24,621 bases of DNA from VMCP01 sp965655465 (GTDB taxonomy: Bacteria > Bacteroidota > Bacteroidia > NS11-12g > UBA955), in the NCBI GenBank assembly GCA_965655465.1, contig CBFHGY010000025.1, positions 1-24,621 on the forward strand, read 5' to 3'. Of this stretch, positions 7,133-14,187 are shown piece by piece. The translations under genes and the position numbers were made by a program. The first letter of the stretch is position 1, and the number at the start of each line of letters is the position of its first letter. The notes below the pieces were generated by a model. That model ran no database searches, was not told the origin of the DNA, and worked only from the letters and a program-made list of their open reading frames with translations.

Positions 7133-8143
7133 TCAGGACAACCATTTTAGAGTATCCACCCCATCTGCAAAATCCCATAAATCCGGCGATTGTGCAGTTC
7201 CAAAAGGCAATGCCGAAATTTCAGTTCCTTCTGAAACCACGCATTGTATTTCGTCATGATGCTTATGGATATACTCCCTAACTTCATTTATATCCTTATA
7301 AAAAGTATAATTAACCATTCCCACTGGCGCATGTAGCGTATTCCGCTCTTTAAATAACACAAATCCCGAATCAATATGAGGATCTAAATTCATTAAGAGT
7401 AAGGCGCGGTGATAATGATAGTTGTTCACGTATTTGTGGTGGTTAATCATATCGCCATAACGTGCATCCCACAACATGAATAATCGGGTGAAATCGAAAT
7501 TTTCTGGCACCCAAATTTGGGTTACATTCCTACAACCCATACCAAAATAGGCGAAAATATCTTCACCCAAACCCATAATTTGAGCATCACTGAGCTCCGA
7601 AACCTCTGGCAAAACTGCCAAACTATGGCGGTTTTTACGCAATAAATGAGGTTTGTTTTTGAAATAATATTCAAAATAGCGGTTTGTATTATTGCTGCCC
7701 GTTGCGATTATTCGGTCAATATCTTTGAGTTGATCCGTAAAACTTATTTGGAATGTGTTGCCATAGATTTCCTCCGCTAGGGCAATCCAAACTTTCGGCA
7801 AGACCGAATCATCGGAAGAGAGTTTTAACGAAATCGGGAAACCGGTAATTACGCCGCAAATAACATCATGCATTACGACAAAAGGAATGTTACCAGCACC
7901 AATTATTCCCAATCGTTCTGTTTTATTTTCTGGTGAAACCGAATACGCCGCTAACCACTTTATTTGAGATTCAGCACTCATGGCCGCTTGCCAACCTTGA
8001 ATACTTTTTTCAATAGATTCCTGCGTAAACCAGGGATTTTGAATCTGTGCACGGTGTTTTCCGTCAATAAAATCAGGATGGGTTTGATGCATATTTAATG
8101 CATCAGAAAATGCTTTTAATCGAATCGCGGCACTTGTATTCAT
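7133..8143 (-). CDS. LuxC-type acyl-CoA reductase (acyl-CoA to aldehyde)
   Basis: This member of the acyl-CoA reductase (LuxC) branch of the aldehyde dehydrogenase superfamily reduces fatty acyl-CoA or acyl esters to aldehydes with NAD(P)H. In the 336-aa protein, a nucleotide-binding stretch GIIGAGNIPFV (79-89) is followed by IIATGSNNTNRYFEYYF (145-161). The catalytic cysteine is C204 in the GMGCRNV motif. The protein is somewhat shorter than luminescence LuxC, as is normal for the Bacteroidota version. The start is ATG 8143: a TTG lies five codons upstream, but a promoter element TACCTTTG occupies that stretch. No luciferase genes are nearby, so this is not a lux operon. The physiological substrate is unknown. 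The gene diverges from the beta-barrel protein. Confidence 0.9.
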   Translation of the reverse strand: MNTSAAIRLKAFSDALNMHQTHPDFIDGKHRAQIQNPWFTQESIEKSIQGWQAAMSAESQIKWLAAYSVSPENKTERLGIIGAGNIPFVVMHDVICGVITGFPISLKLSSDDSVLPKVWIALAEEIYGNTFQISFTDQLKDIDRIIATGSNNTNRYFEYYFKNKPHLLRKNRHSLAVLPEVSELSDAQIMGLGEDIFAYFGMGCRNVTQIWVPENFDFTRLFMLWDARYGDMINHHKYVNNYHYHRALLLMNLDPHIDSGFVLFKERNTLHAPVGMVNYTFYKDINEVREYIHKHHDEIQCVVSEGTEISALPFGTAQSPDLWDFADGVDTLKWLS

Positions 8144-8147
8144 GCTG

Positions 8148-8155
8148 CAAAGGTA
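8148..8155 (-). promoter_or_regulatory. TACCTTTG promoter element, 4 nt from the acyl-CoA reductase start
   Basis: It is a perfect TAnnTTTG match on the minus strand with 4 nt before the ATG at 8143. It rules against the upstream in-frame TTG as start and implies a leaderless or near-leaderless transcript. Confidence 0.55.
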
Positions 8156-8192
8156 CAATCAAAGAGGGGAAGATATATTGCTTTCAAAGGCC

Positions 8193-8200
8193 TAACTTTG
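8193..8200 (+). promoter_or_regulatory. TAACTTTG promoter element for the beta-barrel gene
   Basis: It is a perfect TAnnTTTG match, 7 nt before the ATG at 8208. Together with the minus-strand element at 8148-8155 it makes a compact divergent promoter region with 37 bp between the two elements. Confidence 0.55.
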
Positions 8201-8207
8201 TGTTTAA

Positions 8208-8924
8208 ATGAAATCGATAATTCTTAGCGTAATTGCCTTCCTTTTTAGTGTTGTCTCACTACAAGCTCAAAGCCGTTGGATGATTGGAGGCTCTGCAGGA
8301 GTAGATTTTTCTAAAACCCCAGGAAGCGATACTTTGGCGAATCAATTTTCCACCCGAAATCGTTTGGGAGGATACGGGAATTTGCAATTGAGTTACGATT
8401 TAAGTAGAGCAAGTAGTATTTTACTGGGAGTAGGTTATTTGAATGCTGGTTACAAAATCAATAACGATACAATGGCCTACAATACATCAATTAATAATGG
8501 CTTGCACTACCTAAATGCAAGCTTAGGGATGGCCTTGCGACAACAATTTGGAAAATCGAATTACATTTCTGAAAAGTTTGGATTCTCAATGAACTACCAA
8601 TTAGGAGCTCAACTTTTGGATACTTTTAATAATCAAGAGGCCGAAACGCGTTTTAGAATAATTCAAGAACAACAGCGCAAATTAAATGCTTTGTTTTATG
8701 TAGGTGTGGCATTTGGCGGTAATACGGAAGGTGGAAACCGTTACGAATTCCACGTTACCTATCACCAACCCTTAAATACAACACATGCACTAAGGGTGCA
8801 ACACAGTGAATTTTTCAGTGGGGAATTCCCTTTAACCTATCGGGGTGGAAATTTACAGATCGGAATTAATTACTATTTTAACTTTGGAAATTTCCAAAAA
8901 ACGGAGGAGTATTTTTACGATTAA
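8208..8924 (+). CDS. Outer-membrane beta-barrel protein (PorT/OmpW-like small barrel)
   Basis: This is a 238-aa secreted protein with a clear signal peptide: MKS start, hydrophobic core, and predicted cleavage near SLQAQ at about residue 21. The mature part is rich in alternating polar and aromatic/hydrophobic residues (GGYGNLQLSYDL, YLNASLGMAL, NLQIGINYYFNFG), which is the look of amphipathic beta strands of an outer-membrane barrel of about eight strands. Several strands end in aromatic residues. The family resembles the Bacteroidota PorT-like/OMP_b-brl group. True PorT is a T9SS component, but I cannot distinguish it from generic barrels by eye, so I give no symbol. A terminator lies about 100 bp downstream at 9026-9056. 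Confidence 0.78.
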   Translation: MKSIILSVIAFLFSVVSLQAQSRWMIGGSAGVDFSKTPGSDTLANQFSTRNRLGGYGNLQLSYDLSRASSILLGVGYLNAGYKINNDTMAYNTSINNGLHYLNASLGMALRQQFGKSNYISEKFGFSMNYQLGAQLLDTFNNQEAETRFRIIQEQQRKLNALFYVGVAFGGNTEGGNRYEFHVTYHQPLNTTHALRVQHSEFFSGEFPLTYRGGNLQIGINYYFNFGNFQKTEEYFYD

Positions 8925-9025
8925 ACGAATACAATAACTTATTGAACTTCTTTTATCAGAGGGGTCTAAAACTGGCTGAATTTCCATTTAAATTATTTAT
9001 TTATAAGAAATCAGATAACAAAAAG

Positions 9026-9056
9026 AAGCTGTCTCAATACCGAGGCAGCTTTTTTT
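9026..9056. terminator. Bidirectional intrinsic terminator after the beta-barrel gene
   Basis: AAGCTGTCTC (9026-9035) pairs with GAGGCAGCTT (9042-9051) over 10 bp with one G-U pair around a 6-nt loop, followed by a T tract on the plus strand. The A-rich sequence on the left (AAAAAG) gives a weaker T tract on the minus strand. It most likely ends the beta-barrel transcript. Confidence 0.85.
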
Positions 9057-9114
9057 CATTGGTGATTTTGTATGACTATTTCATTACTTGGATTGACGTC
9101 ATTAATTCTTTAGA

Positions 9115-9124
9115 GTTCGCGAAC
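9115..9124. other. Perfect 10-bp palindrome GTTCGCGAAC
   Basis: GTTCGCGAAC is its own reverse complement and is GC-rich against very AT-rich surroundings. A dyad of this size could bind a dimeric regulator, but no promoter or gene start is next to it, so a role is unproven. Confidence 0.25.
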
Positions 9125-9222
9125 ACATGTAGCCAAAAATCAAAAAAAGCGATTTAAAGAAATCTAACTTCATTAGGTTTATGTTGGAAAATCAAACTTC
9201 TGGCCGAATAATACCAAAACCA

Positions 9223-9299
9223 AAAAACCGCCTCGTTTGTTTAAAGAGATGAATGATTTTACCTGTACTTTTCTTTATTCTCGTAACAAAGCGGTTTTT
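9223..9299. other. Interrupted hairpin element, possible small RNA or miniature repeat
   Basis: AAAAACCGC (9223-9231) pairs with GCGGTTTTT (9291-9299). After a 4-nt bulge (CTCG), TTTGTT (9236-9241) pairs with AACAAA (9285-9290). The result is a 15-bp interrupted stem closing a 43-nt loop. Both strands end in a T tract after a GC-rich arm. It lies between two ordinary terminators, so termination alone does not explain it. Confidence 0.4.
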
Positions 9300-9345
9300 G
9301 TAATTACATCCCCTTGGGATTCAAATTAGGAACCGTGATAAATAA

Positions 9346-9371
9346 CAAAAAGGCCGCAATTTGCAGCCCTT
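9346..9371 (-). terminator. Intrinsic terminator of the minus-strand alkB-to-ZIP run
   Basis: On the minus strand, AAGGGCTGC (9371-9363) pairs with GCGGCCTTT (9357-9349) over 9 bp with two G-U pairs around loop AAATT, then runs into a T tract. It sits 26 bp beyond the ZIP stop codon. Confidence 0.8.
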
Positions 9372-9397
9372 ATTGGTTTTGAAACAATTTAAGTATC

Positions 9398-10225
9398 TTA
9401 TCCCAGACCAACATCTAAGGACATCATCAATACAAAGCCAAGCATTAAACCAAGTGTTGCCTTATCCGTATGTCCTTCTCTCTGTGATTCGGGAATTACT
9501 TCTTCCACTACGATGTAAATCATTGCGCCAGCGGCAAAAGCCAAAGCATAGGGCAATATACTCTGCATCATCATCACCAGCAAAACGCCAGAAACAGCCG
9601 CAACCGGCTCCACTACCCCACTTAATTGTCCCCATAAAAAAGACTTTGCACGCGATAATCCATACCTTCTCAATGGCAGAGACACCGCCATTCCTTCTGG
9701 AAAATCTTGAATTCCAATTCCTATGGTTAAAGCAATTGCCCCTGCTAAATTTGCTCCGGGTATGCCTTCTGCTACTGCTCCAAATGCAACACCTACCGCC
9801 AATCCCTCTGGAATATTATGCAACGTAATGGCTAGTACCAATAAAACCGTACGATTCCAATTTGTTTTAACACCTTCGGACTTTTCAATGGGATCGCTCA
9901 AATGCAAATGCGGCAACCATTGGTCTAACCCAAATAAAAAGAATGCGCCACATAGAAACCCGATACCAACAGGTACCCATGCCAATGAGGCGCCCCAAGA
10001 CGATTCCGCCATTTCAATTGCTGGATTTAATAAACTCCAAAAACTGGCCGCTAGCATAACTCCAGCGGTAAAACCCATCAAGGTGTCCATAAAACCTCGG
10101 TTTACATCTTTAATGAAAAATACCAACGATGCACCCAAAGCCGTTACAAACCAGGTAAACAAAGACCCTGTGAGGCCTTGCATTACAGGGCTTAATCCTT
10201 CAAAAAATGCAATTATATGATTCAT
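9398..10225 (-). CDS. ZIP-family divalent metal transporter (ZupT-like)
   Basis: This inner-membrane importer belongs to the ZIP family and likely takes up zinc and possibly iron or manganese. The 275-aa protein has about eight hydrophobic segments. It carries the two hallmark metal-site motifs: HNIPEG (136-141) in the fourth transmembrane helix and DFPEG (174-178) in the fifth. A histidine-containing loop (HLHL, 106-109) lies between helices three and four, as in other ZIP proteins. It resembles the GufA/ZupT branch. It is the last gene of the minus-strand run, 12 bp after miaE, and is followed by a strong terminator. No zinc-regulator site is recognised. Confidence 0.93.
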   Translation of the reverse strand: MNHIIAFFEGLSPVMQGLTGSLFTWFVTALGASLVFFIKDVNRGFMDTLMGFTAGVMLAASFWSLLNPAIEMAESSWGASLAWVPVGIGFLCGAFFLFGLDQWLPHLHLSDPIEKSEGVKTNWNRTVLLVLAITLHNIPEGLAVGVAFGAVAEGIPGANLAGAIALTIGIGIQDFPEGMAVSLPLRRYGLSRAKSFLWGQLSGVVEPVAAVSGVLLVMMMQSILPYALAFAAGAMIYIVVEEVIPESQREGHTDKATLGLMLGFVLMMSLDVGLG

Positions 10226-10237
10226 TATTATTTGTAA

Positions 10238-10861
10238 TTAATGCATACGATCGCCCCTTAAATCTAAGTTATCCAAAACTTCGGCTTCGATATCTAACCA
10301 TTCTTGCCAGCGTTCTTTCACTTGATCTTCGGGATAATATTCTTTTGCTAAATCGATAAACATGCGATAATGTCCTGCTTCAGATACCATGAATTCATGA
10401 TAAAACCCGCGTAACGATTCTTCGGCACAATATAGACTTAATAATCGGAAGCGTTCACAACTGCGGGCTTCAATTAAAGCGCAAACCAAAAGTTGTTCAA
10501 GCAACTGCTTTTTCGTATCGCCCTTGATCATCTTCGCTTGAAGTCCTACCACATAATCGTCTTTACGTTTTTTGCCCATTTTAACGCCTCTGCGATTCAT
10601 CTCCTTCAATACTTTACGGAAATGCCCCCATTCTTCGGCTACTAAAGGTGAAACTTCTTCTACCAATTTACTCAGTTCGGGATACTTAACAATTAATGAA
10701 ATGCCATTAGTTGCAGCTTTCTGTTCACAAAATGCGTGGTCGATTAAAATTTCATCGATGGTTTTCTCGGCAATATTAACCCATCTTGGATCAGTAGGAA
10801 GCTTTAATCCCAGCATTTGTACCGCCAGTAATTCTTCTTCTTGCTTTTTACTTGGTTTCAT
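10238..10861 (-). CDS. miaE: tRNA-(ms2io6A)-hydroxylase MiaE
   Basis: This is a ferritin-like diiron monooxygenase that hydroxylates the isopentenyl side chain of ms2i6A at position 37 of certain tRNAs. The 207-aa protein is mostly helical and has the carboxylate/histidine ligand pattern of the family: E77-x2-H80 (EEWGHF), E131 in the IEARSCERF segment, and E161-x2-H164 (SEAGHY). A further acidic residue lies near E46. The start is taken at ATG 10861, giving MKPSKKQ; the upstream in-frame TTG at 10882 is less likely. It lies 45 bp after rpiB and 12 bp before the ZIP gene, so it is probably co-transcribed with both. The partners MiaA and MiaB are not in the window. Confidence 0.92.
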   Translation of the reverse strand: MKPSKKQEEELLAVQMLGLKLPTDPRWVNIAEKTIDEILIDHAFCEQKAATNGISLIVKYPELSKLVEEVSPLVAEEWGHFRKVLKEMNRRGVKMGKKRKDDYVVGLQAKMIKGDTKKQLLEQLLVCALIEARSCERFRLLSLYCAEESLRGFYHEFMVSEAGHYRMFIDLAKEYYPEDQVKERWQEWLDIEAEVLDNLDLRGDRMH

Positions 10862-10906
10862 ATCTAAATTTTGAGATGCCAATTCTCATTATTGAGCATT
10901 ACGCGA

Positions 10907-11356
10907 TTATCCTTCAATTTTACGCACGCGTTCTTCGTGTCTTCCCCCTTCAAATTCAGCATTCAGGAAGGCCTTCACGATATCGATAGCCGTTTGTGAA
11001 TCTACAAATCGAGCGGGCAAACAAATGATATTCGCATTATTATGTTCACGCGCCAAAGATGCCAATTCGGGTTCCCAAGCCAAACCTGCGCGCACTCCTT
11101 GGTGTTTGTTTGCAGTAATGCACACTCCGTTTCCACTTCCACAAATGAGAATTCCTACATTACAGGTTCCAGAAGCAACCGCATCGGCTACTTTATGGGC
11201 ATAATCTGGATAATCTACACGGTCGGAAGAGTCAGGCCCCATGTCCTGAATAGCTTGGATACGTTCCTTTAACTCACCAGAATTTAATGCTTCTTTAATC
11301 AGTTCTTTTACATCAAATCCGGCGTGGTCAGAGCCAATGGCAAGGGTATATTTCAT
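10907..11356 (-). CDS. rpiB: Ribose-5-phosphate isomerase B
   Basis: This enzyme interconverts ribose 5-phosphate and ribulose 5-phosphate in the non-oxidative pentose phosphate pathway. The 149-aa protein matches the RpiB/LacAB family. It has the N-terminal GSDHAGFD motif (8-15), the catalytic cysteine C72 in ICGSGNG, a VRAGLAWEPELASLAREHN segment with H104, and the C-terminal RxHxxR-like ending (GGRHEERVRKIEG). The length is normal. The start ATG lies 44 bp after the tatC stop. No Shine-Dalgarno sequence is visible, as is usual in this phylum. Confidence 0.95.
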   Translation of the reverse strand: MKYTLAIGSDHAGFDVKELIKEALNSGELKERIQAIQDMGPDSSDRVDYPDYAHKVADAVASGTCNVGILICGSGNGVCITANKHQGVRAGLAWEPELASLAREHNNANIICLPARFVDSQTAIDIVKAFLNAEFEGGRHEERVRKIEG

Positions 11357-11400
11357 GTTGTTGTGGTTATGGTTATATTTTAATAAATTATTTTAGTCTA

Positions 11401-12252
11401 TTAATCGAGGTTTGATTCGGTTTCTTTGCGTTTTTCAACCCTTTTGGCTATAAATATCCCTAAAACGTACAAAGACATAAGGGGAATTCCCAAAAGTAAT
11501 TGAGAAAATACATCCGGAGAAGGCGTAGCAATTCCTGCAATGATAAAAATAACTACTGCCGCATAGCGCCAATATTTCTTGAGGAAATCAGACGAAACCA
11601 ATCCAATACTGGTTAAGATATAAATAAGCACTGGTAGTTCAAAAACCAAACCCGTAGCCAAACTCATGAATGTTACAAATCCAGTAACACTTGAAATGGT
11701 AATGATATTTTGGATTTTATCACTAAGTGAAAACGACAGTAAAAAATTGGTCGCAACCGGTACCAATAAAAAATACGCAAAGAATACTCCCGTGAAAAAA
11801 AGTAAGGAAACAACGAATAAACTGCGCTGAACCCGTTTAATTTCCTTTTTGCTCAGAGCCGGTTTTACAAATAACCATAATTGTCGCACCACAAATGGAA
11901 AACTCAAAATAAACCCTGCTACCAATGCAATTTTAAATGCACTCACAAATTGTCCTTGAACTTGCATACTTTGCATGATAAGCTTCGGAGGATCCCAACA
12001 AAGGGTATCATCCTTCATAATGAAGTGACCCGCTTTACAAAAAAAAGAATATCCCCAAAAACCAGCGGTAAAAGGGGCCATGATGATTTTCTCAAAAAGC
12101 ACGTCTACCCAAACAAAGGCAGCAATAGTAGTAATAATTATGATGTAGGCAATTTTGACCAAACGCGAACGGAGCTCGTCAATATGGTCAAAGAAACCCA
12201 TGTTCTTGTCACCGGGTAGGGCTTCGTCTACATCTACTTGGTCTAATGCCAT
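11401..12252 (-). CDS. tatC: Twin-arginine translocase subunit TatC
   Basis: This is the polytopic receptor subunit of the Tat pathway, which exports folded proteins with twin-arginine signal peptides. The 283-aa protein begins with a 17-residue acidic extension and then the conserved MGFFDHIDELRSRL segment, followed by six hydrophobic helices. SFPFVVRQLWLFVKPAL and the ATPSPDVFSQ segment near the C terminus are typical TatC signatures. The first periplasmic loop is enlarged and has two cysteines, a form I know from other Bacteroidota. No tatA or tatB gene is beside it, so its partner must be elsewhere. It lies 35 bp after fabG. Confidence 0.95.
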   Translation of the reverse strand: MALDQVDVDEALPGDKNMGFFDHIDELRSRLVKIAYIIIITTIAAFVWVDVLFEKIIMAPFTAGFWGYSFFCKAGHFIMKDDTLCWDPPKLIMQSMQVQGQFVSAFKIALVAGFILSFPFVVRQLWLFVKPALSKKEIKRVQRSLFVVSLLFFTGVFFAYFLLVPVATNFLLSFSLSDKIQNIITISSVTGFVTFMSLATGLVFELPVLIYILTSIGLVSSDFLKKYWRYAAVVIFIIAGIATPSPDVFSQLLLGIPLMSLYVLGIFIAKRVEKRKETESNLD

Positions 12253-12287
12253 ATAATAAAGTGCGATTTACAGGTATTTTGATCTAA

Positions 12288-13031
12288 TTACATCGACATT
12301 CCGCCGCAAACGGAAATGGTTTGACCGGTAACGTAGGTGCTCATATCGGAAGCCAAATATAGGCAGGTTTGAGCCACATCATTTGGCGTTCCTCCTCTTT
12401 TTAAAGGAATGGTATCAATCCAGGCCTTACGGATGTTTTCATCCAAGGATTCGGTCATTTCGGTTTCAATAAACCCAGGAGCCACTGCATTACAACGAAC
12501 ATTTCTCGAACCCAATTCCTTTGCGATACTTTTGGTAAATCCAATCATTCCAGCTTTGGAGGCCGCGTAATTAGCTTGACCTGCGTTACCGGTTACCCCT
12601 ACAATGCTGGTCATATTAATAATGCTACCCGATTTATTTCCCAAGAAGTGTCGCAAGAAAGCTTTTGTCAAATTGAAAGCACTTTTCAAATTGGTGTCTA
12701 TCACTTCATCCCATTGCTGTTCACTCATGCGGAGCATAAGTGCATCGCGGGTAATTCCAGCATTATTAATTAAAATATTCACTACTCCAAATTCGGAAAT
12801 GACCTGTTCGGCAAGCGCTTCACTTTGTTTGAAATCGGCGGCATTGCTTTGATAACCCTTTACTTTTACACCGTATTTTTGGGCTAATTCGGTTTCAAAA
12901 GCTCTTGCTTTTTCAACAGAGCTGGCAAAGGTAAAAGCGATATTACAACCGTTTTGAGCAAATATTTCGGCGATTCCCTTCCCTATTCCTCGAGAAGCAC
13001 CGGTGATTAAAGCCGTTTTTCCTGATAACAT
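12288..13031 (-). CDS. fabG: 3-oxoacyl-[ACP] reductase FabG
   Basis: This is an NADPH-dependent short-chain dehydrogenase that reduces 3-oxoacyl-ACP in fatty acid elongation. The 247-aa protein has the cofactor loop GASRGIG (11-17), NNAG (89-92), N114, and the catalytic S142, Y155 and K159 in SIVGVTGNAGQANYAASK. The C terminus (TGQTISVCGGMSM) matches classical FabG closely and favours it over other SDRs. The start is ATG 13031, because the canonical N terminus MLSGKTALITG begins there and a perfect promoter element is 5 nt upstream. Longer in-frame starts would overlap the alkB-like gene. It follows that gene by 17 bp, which hints at shared transcription as well as its own promoter. Confidence 0.95.
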   Translation of the reverse strand: MLSGKTALITGASRGIGKGIAEIFAQNGCNIAFTFASSVEKARAFETELAQKYGVKVKGYQSNAADFKQSEALAEQVISEFGVVNILINNAGITRDALMLRMSEQQWDEVIDTNLKSAFNLTKAFLRHFLGNKSGSIINMTSIVGVTGNAGQANYAASKAGMIGFTKSIAKELGSRNVRCNAVAPGFIETEMTESLDENIRKAWIDTIPLKRGGTPNDVAQTCLYLASDMSTYVTGQTISVCGGMSM

Positions 13032-13036
13032 ATTGG

Positions 13037-13044
13037 CAAAGATA
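13037..13044 (-). promoter_or_regulatory. Perfect TATCTTTG promoter element for fabG
   Basis: Read on the minus strand, TATCTTTG ends 5 nt before the fabG ATG and lies in the 17-bp gap after the alkB-like stop codon. It fixes the fabG start and suggests fabG and the genes after it can be expressed without the alkB-like gene. Confidence 0.6.
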
Positions 13045-13048
13045 CAAT

Positions 13049-14092
13049 CTAAGAATTGAAATGAGCGACCTTTGGATTCATGATTCGGAACCAAATCGGC
13101 GAAATCATGGAAAGTACCATCATGCCTGGGTAACCTGTTGGCATTTGCGGGGCATCGATTGCAGATTGCAGTTCTTGATATTTTTTATAACTCTTATAGT
13201 GGTGGTCTGAATGCCTCGAAAGTTCAAAAAGCAGTAATCTTCCGATTATGTGATTGCTATTCCAAGAATGTCGGTTTTCTACCCGTTCGTATAAGCCATC
13301 ACTTCCACGTTTACGAAGCAAACCATAATGCTCAATATAATTAATAGTCTCTAATAACAATGCGCCAATAAATCCTGCAAAGACCAAAGCCGTTAATCCA
13401 TTTCCCCCGAAAAGAAAATAAAGGATAGTTACATACATAAGTTGAATACCCTGAAATTGCAGCATTTCGTTGGAAAAGTGAAAACGGGATTTCTGTATAC
13501 GACGCAAACGTTCAAACTCCAACTGCCACGCTTTTATCCAAGTTTGAAACATCGAACGTACCCAAAAGAAATGAACGGGTTCATTCATGCGAGCGGTAGA
13601 CGGATCTTCCGGCGTGGCCACATTTTTGTGATGTCCGCGATTGTGTTCAATGAAAAAGTGCATGTATAAAGACGTTAACAATAAGGATTTGGCCAATAAC
13701 TGTTCTTTCCTATTTTTACGATGTCCTAATTCGTGAGCTACATTTATGCCGTAACTGCCACATAAAATTCCCATACCAAAAATTTTGCCCCATTCCTCAG
13801 CCCCCCATTGCACAAAAGGAATATGAGAAAGTGCATCTCCAAAATATAAAATCAGGAACCACTGGGTTGGAACGATGGCATACAATACCCAATCAAAACG
13901 CTTGTCGGAAGCTCGTAAATTTAATTGTTTAGCACTCATTTGATTGTTTTCGGGCCCGATGATCCATTCTAAAATTGGTATACATCCGAATACCACCCAT
14001 ACACAAAGCCATGCCATTACACCTTCGCTTTGCAAAGAAATCCAAAACAATAAAGCCGGAAAAAACGCAAATAAATACCCAAAAGCTTTCAT
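13049..14092 (-). CDS. Alkane 1-monooxygenase (AlkB-like membrane hydroxylase)
   Basis: This integral membrane non-heme diiron enzyme belongs to the AlkB family, which hydroxylates the terminal carbon of alkanes or related chains with O2 and rubredoxin. The 347-aa protein has the full set of histidine boxes: HELGHRKNR with H120 and H124, EHNRGHHKNVATPEDPSTAR with H150, H154 and H155, and RHSDHHYKSYKKYQ with H294, H297 and H298. NYIEHYG (251-257) is the AlkB-specific motif that separates this family from fatty acid desaturases. It also has PQMPTGYPGM, close to the usual PQLPTGY. The N-terminal region has several membrane helices. No rubredoxin or rubredoxin reductase gene is in the window. The true substrate may be a fatty acid or another hydrocarbon rather than n-alkanes. 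It is the first gene of the minus-strand run and diverges from recG. Confidence 0.88.
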   Translation of the reverse strand: MKAFGYLFAFFPALLFWISLQSEGVMAWLCVWVVFGCIPILEWIIGPENNQMSAKQLNLRASDKRFDWVLYAIVPTQWFLILYFGDALSHIPFVQWGAEEWGKIFGMGILCGSYGINVAHELGHRKNRKEQLLAKSLLLTSLYMHFFIEHNRGHHKNVATPEDPSTARMNEPVHFFWVRSMFQTWIKAWQLEFERLRRIQKSRFHFSNEMLQFQGIQLMYVTILYFLFGGNGLTALVFAGFIGALLLETINYIEHYGLLRKRGSDGLYERVENRHSWNSNHIIGRLLLFELSRHSDHHYKSYKKYQELQSAIDAPQMPTGYPGMMVLSMISPIWFRIMNPKVAHFNS

Positions 14093-14175
14093 ATAAATAA
14101 TTTAAGGTATGCTTACCTAAATGCAAGTTATGAAAAATGCAAAACTTTAAGAGGCATTTAGCTGTATAAAACATG

Positions 14176-14183
14176 TATTTTTG
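14176..14183 (+). promoter_or_regulatory. TATTTTTG promoter element, 4 nt from the recG start
   Basis: TAnnTTTG match with only 4 nt before the ATG at 14188. An upstream in-frame ATG at 14173 would start before the element, so 14188 is preferred. Confidence 0.55.
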
Positions 14184-14187
14184 TTGC

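Larger units (their letters stand above)
8925..9397. other. Largest non-coding stretch in the window
   Basis: About 470 bp lie between the beta-barrel gene (plus) and the ZIP transporter (minus), whose 3' ends face each other. The stretch holds a bidirectional terminator (9026-9056), a perfect 10-bp palindrome (9115-9124), an interrupted long-range hairpin with T tracts on both strands (9223-9299) and the minus-strand operon terminator (9346-9371). A frame from a TTG at 8942 is open for 71 codons, but it runs straight through the terminator and looks non-coding. The DNA between 9057 and 9222 is very AT-rich and shows no gene I can support. Confidence 0.7.

Noticed and set aside
7133..8143. 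A luminescence (lux) operon
   Set aside because: Only a LuxC-type reductase is present. There is no luciferase or acyl-transferase gene near it, and this family is common in non-luminous Bacteroidota.
8942..9157. 71-codon plus-strand open frame after the beta-barrel gene
   Set aside because: It starts from a TTG, runs directly through a strong intrinsic terminator, has no recognisable domain, and the region otherwise looks non-coding.
9301..9345. Possible tRNA-like T-arm sequence (GGGATTCAAATTAGG)
   Set aside because: No acceptor, D or anticodon stems can be folded around it, so it is not a tRNA.
13796..13808. Six-base C run in the alkB-like gene as another slippage site
   Set aside because: It is too short to be a convincing phase-variation tract compared with the nine-base tract in the START-like gene.
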